From Chitinophagales bacterium (GTDB lineage Bacteria > Bacteroidota > Bacteroidia > Chitinophagales > Chitinophagaceae): a stretch of 64,000 nt of DNA. The translations under genes were made by a program, and so were the position numbers. The notes beneath the pieces are model-generated. The model did not search any database. It was given only the letters and a program-made list of their open reading frames with translations, and was not told where the DNA came from. Where the stretch lies: assembly GCA_017303415.1 (NCBI GenBank), contig JAFLBJ010000002.1, positions 64,001 to 128,000 on the forward strand, in the 5' to 3' direction. This document shows positions 8,933-18,080 of this stretch, piece after piece (the first letter of the stretch is position 1; each line of letters starts with the position of its first letter).

Positions 8933-9751
8933 TTATTTTCTATCCATTGCATTTCCCAAAGCTTTCACTGTTGTTTCAAACTCAAACAGATCATTGTGCT
9001 TTCCCCCTCTAATGGTAACAAATGTATCACCTGGTTTTAAAACCTCTTTTAACCGAACAGCATTGGAATAGGTCACCACCCGGTCTTTAGTGCCATGCAG
9101 AATGGTAATCGGGCACTTGGTTCTTGCCAGATATTCGTGGGTTGGAATCTGATAGTGTAATAAGGAATGTACGGGGTAAATAGGGAGATAATGCTTTACC
9201 ACCGAAGGGAAATCATAATAAGGAGTCTCCAGGATCAATTGCTGACAGGTATTCCGCGAAGTCAGATAGGCAGCGATTCCGGTACCCATGCTTTTTCCAT
9301 ACACAATGATCTGCTGGCTGGGAAACCGGCTCAGGGCAAACCGGTAAAGTACTTCGGCCCATTGATATAATGTTTGCTCGCTCAGTTTGCCTGTGCTTTT
9401 TCCATAACCCGGATAATCGATCATCCATACCTCATATCCTTCACGGGTAAAATAAGGGGCATAGTTCGCGTACCAGCTTATGTTTTTCTTGTTTCCATGA
9501 AAATAAAGCACCACACCCCTGGTAGCTGTATCGGTACTGGTGAACTGGACAATGTTCATGGTCGATTTTTCATTGATCGGCAGGTTGATCTCTTTGTGTG
9601 GCTGGGGGAAATTGTAGGTATGTTCTTTTTTCAGGCTTACCGGATGAAAGAGGATACGGTCTTGCAAGAGGTATAATAAAGCCCCGCCCACCACATAAAC
9701 AAAAACGGTAATGCGGAGGTATTTGAGGATCTTTTTCCAATTCCATTTCAT
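8933..9751 (-). CDS. membrane-anchored alpha/beta hydrolase (paralogue 1)
   Basis: 272 residues with one N-terminal transmembrane segment (about 10-28, YLRITVFVYVVGGALLYLL) after a basic stretch, so the hydrolase domain probably faces the periplasm. Motifs: FHGNKKNISW as oxyanion region, VYGKSMGTG as nucleophile elbow, LHGTKDRVV near the acid residue and GGKHND with the catalytic His. This is the BAAT/bem46-like group of serine hydrolases, whose substrates are mostly unknown. The gene at 11261 is a clear paralogue with the same architecture; the two are separated by a lipoprotein gene on the same strand. Confidence 0.82.
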   Translation of the reverse strand: MKWNWKKILKYLRITVFVYVVGGALLYLLQDRILFHPVSLKKEHTYNFPQPHKEINLPINEKSTMNIVQFTSTDTATRGVVLYFHGNKKNISWYANYAPYFTREGYEVWMIDYPGYGKSTGKLSEQTLYQWAEVLYRFALSRFPSQQIIVYGKSMGTGIAAYLTSRNTCQQLILETPYYDFPSVVKHYLPIYPVHSLLHYQIPTHEYLARTKCPITILHGTKDRVVTYSNAVRLKEVLKPGDTFVTIRGGKHNDLFEFETTVKALGNAMDRK

Positions 9752-9860
9752 GCAGCAAAGGTAGGCGTTTGGTATGTGTAAGGTCTCCCGCTATGCCTGT
9801 AAAAAGCAACGGGCGCCGCGATTCTTTGATCCTGGCGCCCGCTGCGGGAAATCTGAAATT

Positions 9861-11018
9861 TTAGAATCTGTTGAAGTAATTCCTCAATTGGTTATTCGCC
9901 TTGGCCTGAATATCGTTCAAAACACAATTGATCATTTCACGATCAGAAGGTGGGTTTTCTGGACGAATGCGGATCAATTTGCGATCATTCTCACTCAGGG
10001 CACGCTCATCACCGGTATAGGTGGTGAATTCAGTGGCCCAGTCATAGGCACCGGAAACATGATCTGACCAGATTCGGCGACCTTCTCCATCGCGGACAAG
10101 GATGGTCATGCTTCCGTCGGCCGACAAAGTACGACGGTTCAGGGTCAGGATGGCTTTTACCTTTGCATATTCTTTTACCACCGAGTCGGGACGGTAAACG
10201 GTTTCTTTTACTACAATATCCTTACTAACCTCACGTCTATCCTCCACGTTGCGCATGCGCCCGGATTGCAGGGTGTTCAACCTCAGTTCCACTACCTGAT
10301 CGGGTACGATATTCAAACCACGGGCTTCGGCACGACTGTAGTATTTAACAAACAGGTTCGAGCTGTTGTATTTCAGGTTCCGAAGGATCTGTTCATCCAG
10401 GTCATAGCGATCGGCCATATTATAGGAACTGAACCTGAAACCATCCAGGCCATCATCCATTGGCAGCACTACCACCCGGGTAAGGGCATTTTCATATGCT
10501 TCCTCTTTCGCATCCAGAAGTTCAAGGTCACCCCGGCGATATCCCAGTGCTTTTTCCAGATCAAAGTAGGCATCTTTGAAACTTTCCCTGGTACCCATAT
10601 CCATCCGGCGATAGGCACGGTCACGATAGGCATCTGCGGTTTTATCCGCATAGGTCACCAGGTAAGCGGAGTAATCAGTCGGCTCCACCACATTCATTAC
10701 TTCGGGGGAATGATAGATGGCATCGTATAAGCGTTGCAGACTGGCATATTCCCGGTAGATCGCTTCGTATTTCATTTCGCTTTGTCCGGCTGACAAGGCT
10801 TGAATACGGCTTTCGTGGTCATTCACGGCAAAGCGATAGGCATTCTGTATCACGTGGACCAGTTCCGCGTCACCTGGCTTTTTTTGCAATTTCTTTGCAG
10901 CCAGTTCAACAGCCTCATCGTAATTACCTTGCTGGTACATTTTCGATGCACTCTTGCAGCCCACCAGGGCCACCATCATCGAAACCAATAAGAAGTAGGG
11001 GTAAAATTTCTGTTTCAT
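9861..11018 (-). CDS. TPR-like lipoprotein of unknown function
   Basis: 385 residues. The signal ends in a lipobox MVALVGCKS with Cys21, so it is a lipoprotein. The next segment MYQQGNYDEAVELAAKKLQKKPGD is one recognisable TPR-like helical hairpin. The rest is charged and mixed helix/strand (ILTLNRRTLSADGSMTILV, a probable beta region), ending in a helical tail NQLRNYFNRF. I do not recognise a named family. It sits between the two alpha/beta hydrolase paralogues on the same strand with spacers of 109 and 242 bp, the latter filled by a heptamer inverted repeat, so co-transcription with the upstream hydrolase is uncertain. Confidence 0.75.
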   Translation of the reverse strand: MKQKFYPYFLLVSMMVALVGCKSASKMYQQGNYDEAVELAAKKLQKKPGDAELVHVIQNAYRFAVNDHESRIQALSAGQSEMKYEAIYREYASLQRLYDAIYHSPEVMNVVEPTDYSAYLVTYADKTADAYRDRAYRRMDMGTRESFKDAYFDLEKALGYRRGDLELLDAKEEAYENALTRVVVLPMDDGLDGFRFSSYNMADRYDLDEQILRNLKYNSSNLFVKYYSRAEARGLNIVPDQVVELRLNTLQSGRMRNVEDRREVSKDIVVKETVYRPDSVVKEYAKVKAILTLNRRTLSADGSMTILVRDGEGRRIWSDHVSGAYDWATEFTTYTGDERALSENDRKLIRIRPENPPSDREMINCVLNDIQAKANNQLRNYFNRF

Positions 11019-11094
11019 AAGCCCTCCGTTTTTAGTGTGACGGCAAAAGGAGGGCCGGGTTACGTTGAGGCGCGTTAAGTAAAAGCTAAAGGTC

Positions 11095-11252
11095 GTGAGG
11101 CGTGAGACGTGAGGCGTGAGGGGTGAGACGTGAGACGTGAGACGTGAGACGTGAGGGGTGAATAGTGAATAGTGAATTGTGAATAGTCAATAGTGAGTTC
11201 GCCAATTCACTATTCACGTCTCACGTCTCACGCCTCACGTCTCACCCCTCCC
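11095..11252. repeat. heptamer inverted repeat, GTGAGAC/GTGAATA words
   Basis: From 11095 about fifteen consecutive 7-bp words run in register: GTGAGGC, GTGAGAC, GTGAGGG, then GTGAATA, GTGAATT, GTCAATA. After a short turn the inverse words follow (AATTCAC, TATTCAC, GTCTCAC, GCCTCAC) up to about 11252, forming a long imperfect hairpin. It lies 8 bp from the stop codon of the hydrolase gene at 11261. No reading frame or known element fits it. Confidence 0.88.
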
Positions 11253-11260
11253 GCCTAAAG

Positions 11261-12049
11261 TCATTCCTTCAAAATATCCCGCACAAACCCGTGGTATTCG
11301 TCAAAAAACGGCAGGTTATTATGCCCGCCACCTTCAATGCGGATGAGGGTGATCTTTCGGGGGTTTGTTTTTTGCAGGTTTTCACTATGCCGTATCGGGA
11401 TCAGCCAGTCACGCGTACCATGGATGATATAGGTATGGCATTTCACCGCTTTGATCCATCGGTCGGTACGCAGGTGAAAACGGAGTACATAACGCACCGG
11501 TAAAAAGGGGAGGAAACGTTGGACCACTTTTTTAAAACTATAATACGGAGCATCCAGGATCAGGAACCGGGGGTTATTATCGGAGGCCAGTTTGGTTGCA
11601 AATCCACTCCCCATGCTCCGGCCATAGATGATCAGGTGCGTTTCCGCATATTTTGACAGGAGGTCATTGTAAACGAACTGCATGTCGTTGAGCATGTCCT
11701 TCTCGCTGCGCTTGCCTGTACTTTTTCCAAACCCACGATAGTCCACCAATACCACATCATAATTATACCGGTAAAAATCACGCGCATATTTTGCCCAACC
11801 CTTGATGCTTCGCGTATTTCCATGAAAATAGAGGAGTAAACCCAATGGTTTTTCCCGGTAAAAATGAAGGGCGTTTATACTTACACCTTGGGAGGGTTCA
11901 AAGAAATATTCCCGAAAAGGGATATCATATTTGAATTCAAAATCCTTTCGGAGCTTCTCGGGTTTGAAAATGAATTTTTCCTGTAAAAAATAGGCCAGTA
12001 CCGACAGGACGATAATACCAAGCAGGATGTATAGAAGGAGGGGAGGCAA
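11261..12049 (-). CDS. membrane-anchored alpha/beta hydrolase (paralogue 2)
   Basis: 262 residues with an N-terminal membrane anchor (PLLLYILLGIIVLSVLAYFL). Motifs parallel those of the hydrolase at 8933: LLLYFHGNTRSIKGWA, VDYRGFGKSTGKRSEKD, IYGRSMGSG as nucleophile elbow, IHGTRDW and GGGHNNL with the catalytic His. It belongs to the same bem46/BAAT-like serine hydrolase group, with unknown substrate. Repeats abut it on both sides: a heptamer inverted repeat after its stop codon and another starting 21 bp upstream of its ATG, which leaves little space for a promoter unless that lies within or before the repeat. Confidence 0.82.
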   Translation of the reverse strand: MPPLLLYILLGIIVLSVLAYFLQEKFIFKPEKLRKDFEFKYDIPFREYFFEPSQGVSINALHFYREKPLGLLLYFHGNTRSIKGWAKYARDFYRYNYDVVLVDYRGFGKSTGKRSEKDMLNDMQFVYNDLLSKYAETHLIIYGRSMGSGFATKLASDNNPRFLILDAPYYSFKKVVQRFLPFLPVRYVLRFHLRTDRWIKAVKCHTYIIHGTRDWLIPIRHSENLQKTNPRKITLIRIEGGGHNNLPFFDEYHGFVRDILKE

Positions 12050-12069
12050 GGTGGTTGGTGGTTGTTAAG

Positions 12070-12210
12070 TGTTGGATGTTGGATGTTGGATGTTGGATGT
12101 TGGATGTTGGATGTTGGATGTAAGTAAAAGACTATAAGGTAAGAAATTAGTAATTGGATACCAAAACCAACATCCAACATCTAACATCCAACATCCAACA
12201 TCCAACATCT
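12070..12210. repeat. heptamer inverted repeat, TTGGATG words
   Basis: At 12070-12123 the word TTGGATG (or its frame TGTTGGA) repeats about seven times almost without change. A 43-bp AT-rich loop follows (12124-12166), then the inverse CATCCAA about six times at 12167-12210. The right arm ends about 14 bp from the stop codon of kup at 12224, and the left arm starts 21 bp upstream of the hydrolase start. The same word is reused at 29928-30172. Confidence 0.9.
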
Positions 12211-12223
12211 CATCCCACCCCAC

Positions 12224-14185
12224 CTACTCCTCCACCCTCGTCAACTTCATACTCGCCACAGGTGCTACTATGAGGGGGAATTTTTCGATGGTGACATTGG
12301 AGGGATCGAGACCAAAGCCGCGTTCTTCCGAGAGGCTGATTTCTTTCAGTCCGAAGTAGATCTTCATCACGATCCGCTCGAAGAAGGGGAGTTCATTATC
12401 CTGGCTCAGGAATTTCTCCATGACGATAAACTGGAAGTCACCCGTTACATTGTTTTTTTCCAGGCTTTCGTAGCGGCTGTTGATGTTCACTTCTTTATTG
12501 GCTACCAGGTCTTCCACCACTTTCCGGAACATGAGGTTGATCCGGGGTTCCATCCGGAATCCCAACCGGAAATCAACCCGGATGATATCGTTGGGGATGA
12601 TATGGTCCACTTTGTATTCGCAGGTATAGGGGTCATCCATCGTATCTACGTGAACAAACCAGTAGATATCGGCCCGTTTGGGTTTCTTGTTCAGGATGGA
12701 GTAAATGATCTTGTGTTCAATCTCCTTGGGGTTATTGGCACTGGTGAGGTACACCAGGTGGGTGGCATATTTGGGGATCGACTTATCATTACTCAGTTCC
12801 TGTATCTTGGGAATATAGTGTTCAAGTCTAACAAACTCCACATACCGGTTCTTGATCTTGCGTGAGCGGTACCAAACGTACATGATCAGGAACATAAAGC
12901 CACCCAGGATCAGGGTGAAATAACCGCCATGGGCAAACTTATCCAACAAGGCTATAAGGAAAAGGATCTCTACAAGCGTATAGATGGCCAGGAAAATATA
13001 GATGAAAAGGGGTTTGACCCTCTTTGCAACCATGTAATTTGAAAAAAGGATGGTAGTCATGATCATGGTGACTATGATGGCAAGACCATAAGCTGCCTCC
13101 ATTTTTTCGGAAGATTGAAAATAAAGTACTACGGCCAAACAGCCTGCAAACATCATGACGTTGATGCCCGGTATAAAGAGTTGACCTTTCTCTTCAGATG
13201 GATAGCGGATCTTCAACTTGGGCCAGAGGTTTAATCGCATGGCTTCACTGATCAGGGTAAATGCGCCGGAGATCATCGCCTGGCTGGCAATGATCGCTGC
13301 CGAGGTAGCTATGATCACCCCTGCAATGATGAACCATTGCGGCATGAGGTCATAAAAGGGATTGATGGCTGCAGTCGCTTTGGTTTGGCCAATATGGTTA
13401 TGTAACAAAAAAGCTCCCTGACCAAAATAGTTAAGCAGAAGGCAGGATTTGACAAAGATCCAGGAGATACGGATATTACCCCGTCCACAATGGCCCAGGT
13501 CACTATAGAGGGCCTCCGCCCCCGTGGTACAAAGGAAAACGGCCCCCAGGATCCAGATAGCTTTGGGATAGGTTGTTACAAATTGAACGGCATAGTGGGG
13601 ACTGATCGCTTTAAAGATACCCGGATCGTCCATGATATGAACCGATCCCAATATGGCAAGCATGGAAAACCAGATGGTCATTACCGGACCAAACATTGAA
13701 CCAATAGACGCTGTTCCGAATTGTTGCATGAAGAAAAACAGGAACAGGATCCCGATCACGATGTATAAAATGATATGGCTTCCTTTTTCAATACCCAGGG
13801 CAGGGATCTTCTCCAACCCCTCTACTGCCGAAGTAATGGAGATAGGTGGGGTAATGATTCCGTCCGCTAAAAGGGAAGCCCCTCCGATCATGGCGGGGAT
13901 GACCAGCCATTTACGTTGTCTTCTCACCAATGCATATAAGGCAAATGTTCCTCCCTCCCCCCGGTTGTCGGCCTTTAACACCATCCAGACATACTTTAAG
14001 GTGGTTTGGAGGGTAAGGGTCCAGATCACACAGGACAAACTACCTATGATCAGGTCTTCCGAAACAACACGATCACCAATGATGGAACTAAATACATACA
14101 GGGGAGATGTACCAATATCCCCATAAATAATTCCCAGGGCAATGATCAATCCGGCGGCGGTTACCTTGTTCGTCGAAACTTTCAC
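12224..14185 (-). CDS. kup: Kup-family potassium uptake protein
   Basis: 653 residues, normal for Kup/HAK transporters. The N-terminal signature is clear (ALGIIYGDIGTSPLYVFS), followed by about twelve membrane helices (for example WLVIPAMIGGASLLADGIIT and FIIAGVIIATSAAIIASQA). A cytoplasmic C-terminal domain of about 200 residues starts near IKNRYVEFVRLEHYIPK. It brings K+ into the cell by proton symport. A Bacteroidota-type promoter lies upstream at 14240-14271. A heptamer inverted repeat follows the stop codon. Confidence 0.95.
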   Translation of the reverse strand: MKVSTNKVTAAGLIIALGIIYGDIGTSPLYVFSSIIGDRVVSEDLIIGSLSCVIWTLTLQTTLKYVWMVLKADNRGEGGTFALYALVRRQRKWLVIPAMIGGASLLADGIITPPISITSAVEGLEKIPALGIEKGSHIILYIVIGILFLFFFMQQFGTASIGSMFGPVMTIWFSMLAILGSVHIMDDPGIFKAISPHYAVQFVTTYPKAIWILGAVFLCTTGAEALYSDLGHCGRGNIRISWIFVKSCLLLNYFGQGAFLLHNHIGQTKATAAINPFYDLMPQWFIIAGVIIATSAAIIASQAMISGAFTLISEAMRLNLWPKLKIRYPSEEKGQLFIPGINVMMFAGCLAVVLYFQSSEKMEAAYGLAIIVTMIMTTILFSNYMVAKRVKPLFIYIFLAIYTLVEILFLIALLDKFAHGGYFTLILGGFMFLIMYVWYRSRKIKNRYVEFVRLEHYIPKIQELSNDKSIPKYATHLVYLTSANNPKEIEHKIIYSILNKKPKRADIYWFVHVDTMDDPYTCEYKVDHIIPNDIIRVDFRLGFRMEPRINLMFRKVVEDLVANKEVNINSRYESLEKNNVTGDFQFIVMEKFLSQDNELPFFERIVMKIYFGLKEISLSEERGFGLDPSNVTIEKFPLIVAPVASMKLTRVEE

Positions 14186-14239
14186 GTGTCAGTTTTGTTG
14201 TAAGAAAACAGTGGGTCCTGTTTTCTGAAATTTTACCTG

Positions 14240-14271
14240 CAAAGGTATAAGGAAAAAAACGGGACAGGCAA
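14240..14271 (-). promoter_or_regulatory. Bacteroidota-type promoter of kup
   Basis: On the minus strand TTG (14271-14269) is followed after 21 bp by TACCTTTG (14247-14240), a full match to the TAnnTTTG -7 element with a correctly placed -33 TTG. Transcription would start near 14233, giving a leader of about 48 nt. Confidence 0.55.
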
Positions 14272-14430
14272 CCCCAAAACCCAACTTATTCGTCATGGGA
14301 TACGAACAAGGGTTCGTGTAAATCCGGATTTTCCGGCATCTTACCCTTGAAACCAGCCGGTGAACTTTAATATTTACCCAACAGCCGGTTTACCAGGCTA
14401 TTCGTAACTTTAACCAAGAAATGGAACGAA

Positions 14431-15957
14431 ATGCATAACTATAGAAAAACATCCCTGCTCTTCCTTACCCTTTTTTGCCTGATCGGCCTATCCCAGGCCC
14501 AGAAGATCGTCTATTCGGAACCCGACCGGGACGATGGACGCAGGATCGATTTTGAGATCATTGGCAAGATCAACGGCAATTTCCTGGTATACAAGAACGT
14601 TCGCAATGAGTCCTTTATCTGTGTTTACGATAACGATATGAAAATGGTGGGTAAGGTTAAACACGACTATATGCCCGACCAGCGTCTGATCAATGTGGAT
14701 TTCTTTCCCTATTCCGATTTTACCTACATGATCTACCAGTATCAACGCCGGGGGATCATCCATTGTATGGGGGTAAAAATTGATGGGAGCGGGAAAAAGA
14801 TGGAAGAAGCCGTGGAACTCGATACCACCCATATCGGGATAACCACCAATAACAAGATATATACCTCCCTATCCAGTGAGGATAAAAGCAAGATCATCAT
14901 CTTTAAGATCAACAGCAAGAACAAAGAACGCTACGTGGTGACCACCAAGCTGTTTGACAACAAACTCAACTTTCTTCGCCGTGACCAATTGGTCATGCCC
15001 ATGGATGAAAGAAATGATTACCTCGGTGAATTCCTGCTGGATAATGAAGGAAACCTGGTGTTTACCAAGTACTACCGAAACTCCAATGACAATATTACCA
15101 GCGCCTATATTGTTACCAAAGATGCCTATGCAGATTCCTTCCGCTATATCCCCATTGAATTTAAGGACATGCTATTGGATGAACTCCGGATCAAGGTGGA
15201 TAATTTCAGCAAAAGGTATTTTATCAACTCATTTTATGTAAGACAGAAAAGGGGAAATATCGAAGGGATGTATTTCTTTGTCTGGGACAAGACCCAGCAG
15301 GCAGCGATGCTCAACAGCTCGCTTGAGTTTTCGGAAAACCTTCGCCGGGAAGCCCGCGACAATGGTAGTTTCCGTACCGCCTTTAATGATTTCTTTATCC
15401 GTTCCATCATCACCAAGGCAGATGGCGGGTTTATTGTAACCTCTGAATCATATTATACAACGTCGAGAAGCGGGCTTTGGAACCGCTGGGATTATATGTA
15501 TGGGTCGCCCTTCTTTTCACCGATGGACTATTACTACTATTCACCCTATTACAGTAACTGGTACTGGCGTTCACGCAACAATACCGGGAATGTCCGTTAC
15601 CACGCGGAGAATATCGTCCTGCTCTCCTTTGACAAACAAGGTCAGCTTGAATGGAACAATGTGATCAAGAAGGAGCAGTTTGATGATGAATCCGATGACC
15701 GGGTTTCCTACCAGGTCATGAACACCGGAGGCAGCCTCCATTTTATCTTTAATATACCTGAAAAGCGTAACCTCTTACTCAGTGATTTTGCCCTTGAACC
15801 CGGTGGTAAGATCAACCGCAACCCAACCCTGAAGAACCTGGATAAAGGCTATGAGTTTATGACCAAATACGGAAAGCAGGTGAGTGCCCGGCAGATGATT
15901 ATTCCTTGTATATACCGCAATAACTATATTTGTTTCGCCAAACTGGAGTACAATTAA
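14431..15957 (+). CDS. secreted protein of unknown function
   Basis: 508 residues with a signal peptide (TSLLFLTLFCLIGLSQAQ). The body is rich in beta-strand patterns, each with a hydrophobic core and charged turns (NFLVYKNVRNESFICVYDND, LLLSDFALEPGGKINRN), suggesting a beta-propeller-like or WD-type fold. A Tyr/Ser-rich insertion lies near residues 350-385 (SPMDYYYYSPYYSNWYWRS). I do not recognise a named family. The following membrane protein starts 15 bp after its stop, so the two are likely one operon. It is divergent from kup across a 245-bp spacer. Confidence 0.7.
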   Translation: MHNYRKTSLLFLTLFCLIGLSQAQKIVYSEPDRDDGRRIDFEIIGKINGNFLVYKNVRNESFICVYDNDMKMVGKVKHDYMPDQRLINVDFFPYSDFTYMIYQYQRRGIIHCMGVKIDGSGKKMEEAVELDTTHIGITTNNKIYTSLSSEDKSKIIIFKINSKNKERYVVTTKLFDNKLNFLRRDQLVMPMDERNDYLGEFLLDNEGNLVFTKYYRNSNDNITSAYIVTKDAYADSFRYIPIEFKDMLLDELRIKVDNFSKRYFINSFYVRQKRGNIEGMYFFVWDKTQQAAMLNSSLEFSENLRREARDNGSFRTAFNDFFIRSIITKADGGFIVTSESYYTTSRSGLWNRWDYMYGSPFFSPMDYYYYSPYYSNWYWRSRNNTGNVRYHAENIVLLSFDKQGQLEWNNVIKKEQFDDESDDRVSYQVMNTGGSLHFIFNIPEKRNLLLSDFALEPGGKINRNPTLKNLDKGYEFMTKYGKQVSARQMIIPCIYRNNYICFAKLEYN

Positions 15958-15971
15958 TTTAATCCATAGCG

Positions 15972-16946
15972 GTGATCGGTATATTTAAACAGAAAACACC
16001 TGTCAATATCCTCATTTTGTTCGTAGCGGGCGTACTGCTCAAGCTATCTACATTTACTCATCCGCATGCCCCCCTTGTAACGGAAGACGATACCTTTCTC
16101 TACCATCAGCTGATTGAGTGGCTTCGTACCCATGCTTCACCGGGAGTTGTCGCTGCACTGGCCTATTCTCTTATCTTCCTTCAGGCCATGATCGTTAACC
16201 GGTTTGTATCGGATTACCGGATGGTTCAGAAAAGCACTTACCTGCCGGCCATGTCCTATCTGTTGGTCAGCTCCCTGCTGCCAGAGTGGAACTGGTTCTC
16301 GGCCCCCCTGATCATCAATACCCTTCTTTTGCTGATCTTTTTTGCCTTATTCAGGTTGTATAACCAGCAGCATATCCGGGGTATGGTCTTTAATATCGGC
16401 TTGATCCTTGGATTGAGTTCCTTTTTCCTTTCCTCTTCCTTTCTTTTCATTATCTGGGTCCTGCCCGCCTTGTTTGTCATGAAGCCCATCCGTATCCAGG
16501 AGTGGATCATTTGTGTGATGGGCCTGCTTACACCTTATTATTTTTATGCCGCCTGGCTCCTGATCACGGGTGAATGGGGATGGCATAAGATAATTCCTCC
16601 TTTGTCTATCCAGATTCCGGTCCTTGAACCATCTTACTGGCTTCCCGGCGCCGCTTTACTGATGTTGATCCCCTTTCTGGTAGGTGGTTATTTTATTCAG
16701 GTCAACCTCCGCCGGATGTTGATCCAGGTACGGAAGAATTGGAGTTTGGTCCTGATCTATTTACTCGTGTCCCTCTTTGTGCCTTTTCTTTCCAAAGCCG
16801 AATACTTCGAAAATTTTGTTGTGATCGTCATTCCATTCGCGATCTTCCACAGCTGTGCCTACTTCTATCCCAAAGCCCGTTTTTTCCCGCTTCTGTTGTT
16901 CTGGGCAACCGTGGGGTTTGTAGTGGCGCGGGAGTATTTGGTGTGA
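15972..16946 (+). CDS. polytopic membrane protein, DUF6427-like
   Basis: 324 residues starting at a GTG at 15972. At least eight hydrophobic segments are visible (LILFVAGVLLKLSTF, VVAALAYSLIFLQAMIV, LLIFFALFRLYN, LSSFFLSSSFLFIIWVLPALF and others), with short basic loops. Pattern and length fit the Bacteroidota-specific DUF6427 family, which is uncharacterised. Only 15 bp separate it from the upstream secreted protein gene. A 304-bp palindrome-rich repeat starts at its stop codon. Confidence 0.72.
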   Translation: MIGIFKQKTPVNILILFVAGVLLKLSTFTHPHAPLVTEDDTFLYHQLIEWLRTHASPGVVAALAYSLIFLQAMIVNRFVSDYRMVQKSTYLPAMSYLLVSSLLPEWNWFSAPLIINTLLLLIFFALFRLYNQQHIRGMVFNIGLILGLSSFFLSSSFLFIIWVLPALFVMKPIRIQEWIICVMGLLTPYYFYAAWLLITGEWGWHKIIPPLSIQIPVLEPSYWLPGAALLMLIPFLVGGYFIQVNLRRMLIQVRKNWSLVLIYLLVSLFVPFLSKAEYFENFVVIVIPFAIFHSCAYFYPKARFFPLLLFWATVGFVVAREYLV

Positions 16947-17250
16947 GGGGGAGGGGGAGGGGGAGGTTGGAGGACAGATGACAGATGACGGAGGACAGAT
17001 GACAGATGACGGATGACAGATGACGGATGACGGAGGCTTGCTGTGCGAGACCTCTGGTCTCGCACGATAGTCTTGTCGCCTCTGGCGACTCGAATAACAA
17101 CCTTTTCTTCTTTATATATTTAACGTTTAGTGCCGCAAGAGGCGGCTTTCTGGAAGCGCGAGACCAGAGGTCTCGCACAGCAGCCTCCGTCATCTGTCAT
17201 CTGTCATCCGTCATCTGTCCTCCGTCATCCAACATCCGTCATCCAACCCC
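16947..17250. repeat. composite element: heptamer arms enclosing nested palindromes
   Basis: This 304-bp stretch fills the gap between the DUF6427-like gene and purQ. The outer left arm has about nine 7-bp words in register (GACAGAT, GACGGAG, GACGGAT), and the outer right arm has their inverses (ATCTGTC, ATCCGTC, CTCCGTC). Inside the arms are GTGCGAGACC-TCT-GGTCTCGCAC at 17043-17065, GTCGCC-TCT-GGCGAC near 17080-17094, GCCGC-AAGA-GGCGGC near 17132-17146, and GCGAGACC-AGA-GGTCTCGC at 17158-17176. The first and last of these are also inverse copies of each other. There is no credible reading frame. Confidence 0.85.
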
Positions 17251-17280
17251 CGACCCCCAAAAAAACCCTATTTTTGCCTC

Positions 17281-17964
17281 ATGAAATTCGGAGTTGTTGT
17301 TTTCCCCGGGTCCAACTGTGACCGCGACATGCACGACGCCCTTGTCCATGATATGGGCCAGGAAGTGATAATGCTCTGGCACAAAGACAAGGACCTGAGT
17401 ATGTTCACCACCGATGATTGTATCGTTCTCCCGGGTGGCTTTTCCTATGGGGATTACCTGCGTTGCGGCGCCATTGCCCGTTTTAGTCCGCTGATGCAGC
17501 AGGTCATTGAATTTGCCAACCGGGGTGGGAAGGTATTTGGTGTATGCAATGGTTTTCAAATCCTTTGCGAATCCCATTTGCTGCCTGGTGCCCTGCTGCG
17601 AAATGAGCACCAGAAATTTGTATGTAAAAATGTATTCCTGAAAGACAGCGACAGCCATATTTATAAGATCCCCGTGGCCCATGGCGAAGGCCGCTATTAT
17701 GCGGATGAAAAAACACTCGACGCCCTGGAAGCCAATAACCAGGTGATCTTCAGGTATTGCGATGAAGAGGGTGAAATAACCCCGGCGGCAAACCCCAACG
17801 GGGCAGCCAGAAATATCGCCGGAATCTGTAATGCCAGCCGCAACGTATTTGGAATGATGCCCCACCCGGAAAGGGCGGCATCCCCGGTTCTGGGCAATAC
17901 GGATGGCCGAAAAATTCTTAAAGATTTACTAATGTCGGGTCAATTGACCCCCCAAACAGCCTGA
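17281..17964 (+). CDS. purQ: phosphoribosylformylglycinamidine synthase, glutaminase subunit
   Basis: 227 residues. PurQ releases ammonia from glutamine for the fourth step of purine synthesis, in complex with PurL and PurS. The class-I amidotransferase triad is visible: FGVCNGFQ with Cys89, and GMMPHPERA with His195 and Glu197; the start FGVVVFPGSNCDRD is typical. Length is that of the small-subunit form, so a separate PurL must lie elsewhere. The word-repeat ends about 30 bp upstream of the ATG, which leaves room for only a very short promoter region unless transcription comes from further upstream. Confidence 0.95.
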   Translation: MKFGVVVFPGSNCDRDMHDALVHDMGQEVIMLWHKDKDLSMFTTDDCIVLPGGFSYGDYLRCGAIARFSPLMQQVIEFANRGGKVFGVCNGFQILCESHLLPGALLRNEHQKFVCKNVFLKDSDSHIYKIPVAHGEGRYYADEKTLDALEANNQVIFRYCDEEGEITPAANPNGAARNIAGICNASRNVFGMMPHPERAASPVLGNTDGRKILKDLLMSGQLTPQTA

Positions 17965-18022
17965 TCGTCCGTCATTAACAGAGTATTGTCACTTTTGTTA
18001 CAAAATAGCCGGATTTGAAGGT

Positions 18023-18030
18023 TATTTTTG
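18023..18030 (+). promoter_or_regulatory. probable -7 element TATTTTTG
   Basis: TATTTTTG matches the Bacteroidota TAnnTTTG consensus, 50 bp upstream of the DsbD-like gene pair. A TTG lies 25 bp further upstream, longer than usual, so this is only a probable promoter. Confidence 0.4.
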
Positions 18031-18080
18031 TCCAGGATATTCCACCGGTCATTTCAAAATGACCTTCTTAAAAAATATGT

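Noticed and set aside
17239..17865. Minus-strand frame of 208 codons across purQ
   Set aside because: It is antisense to purQ, which has all catalytic motifs.
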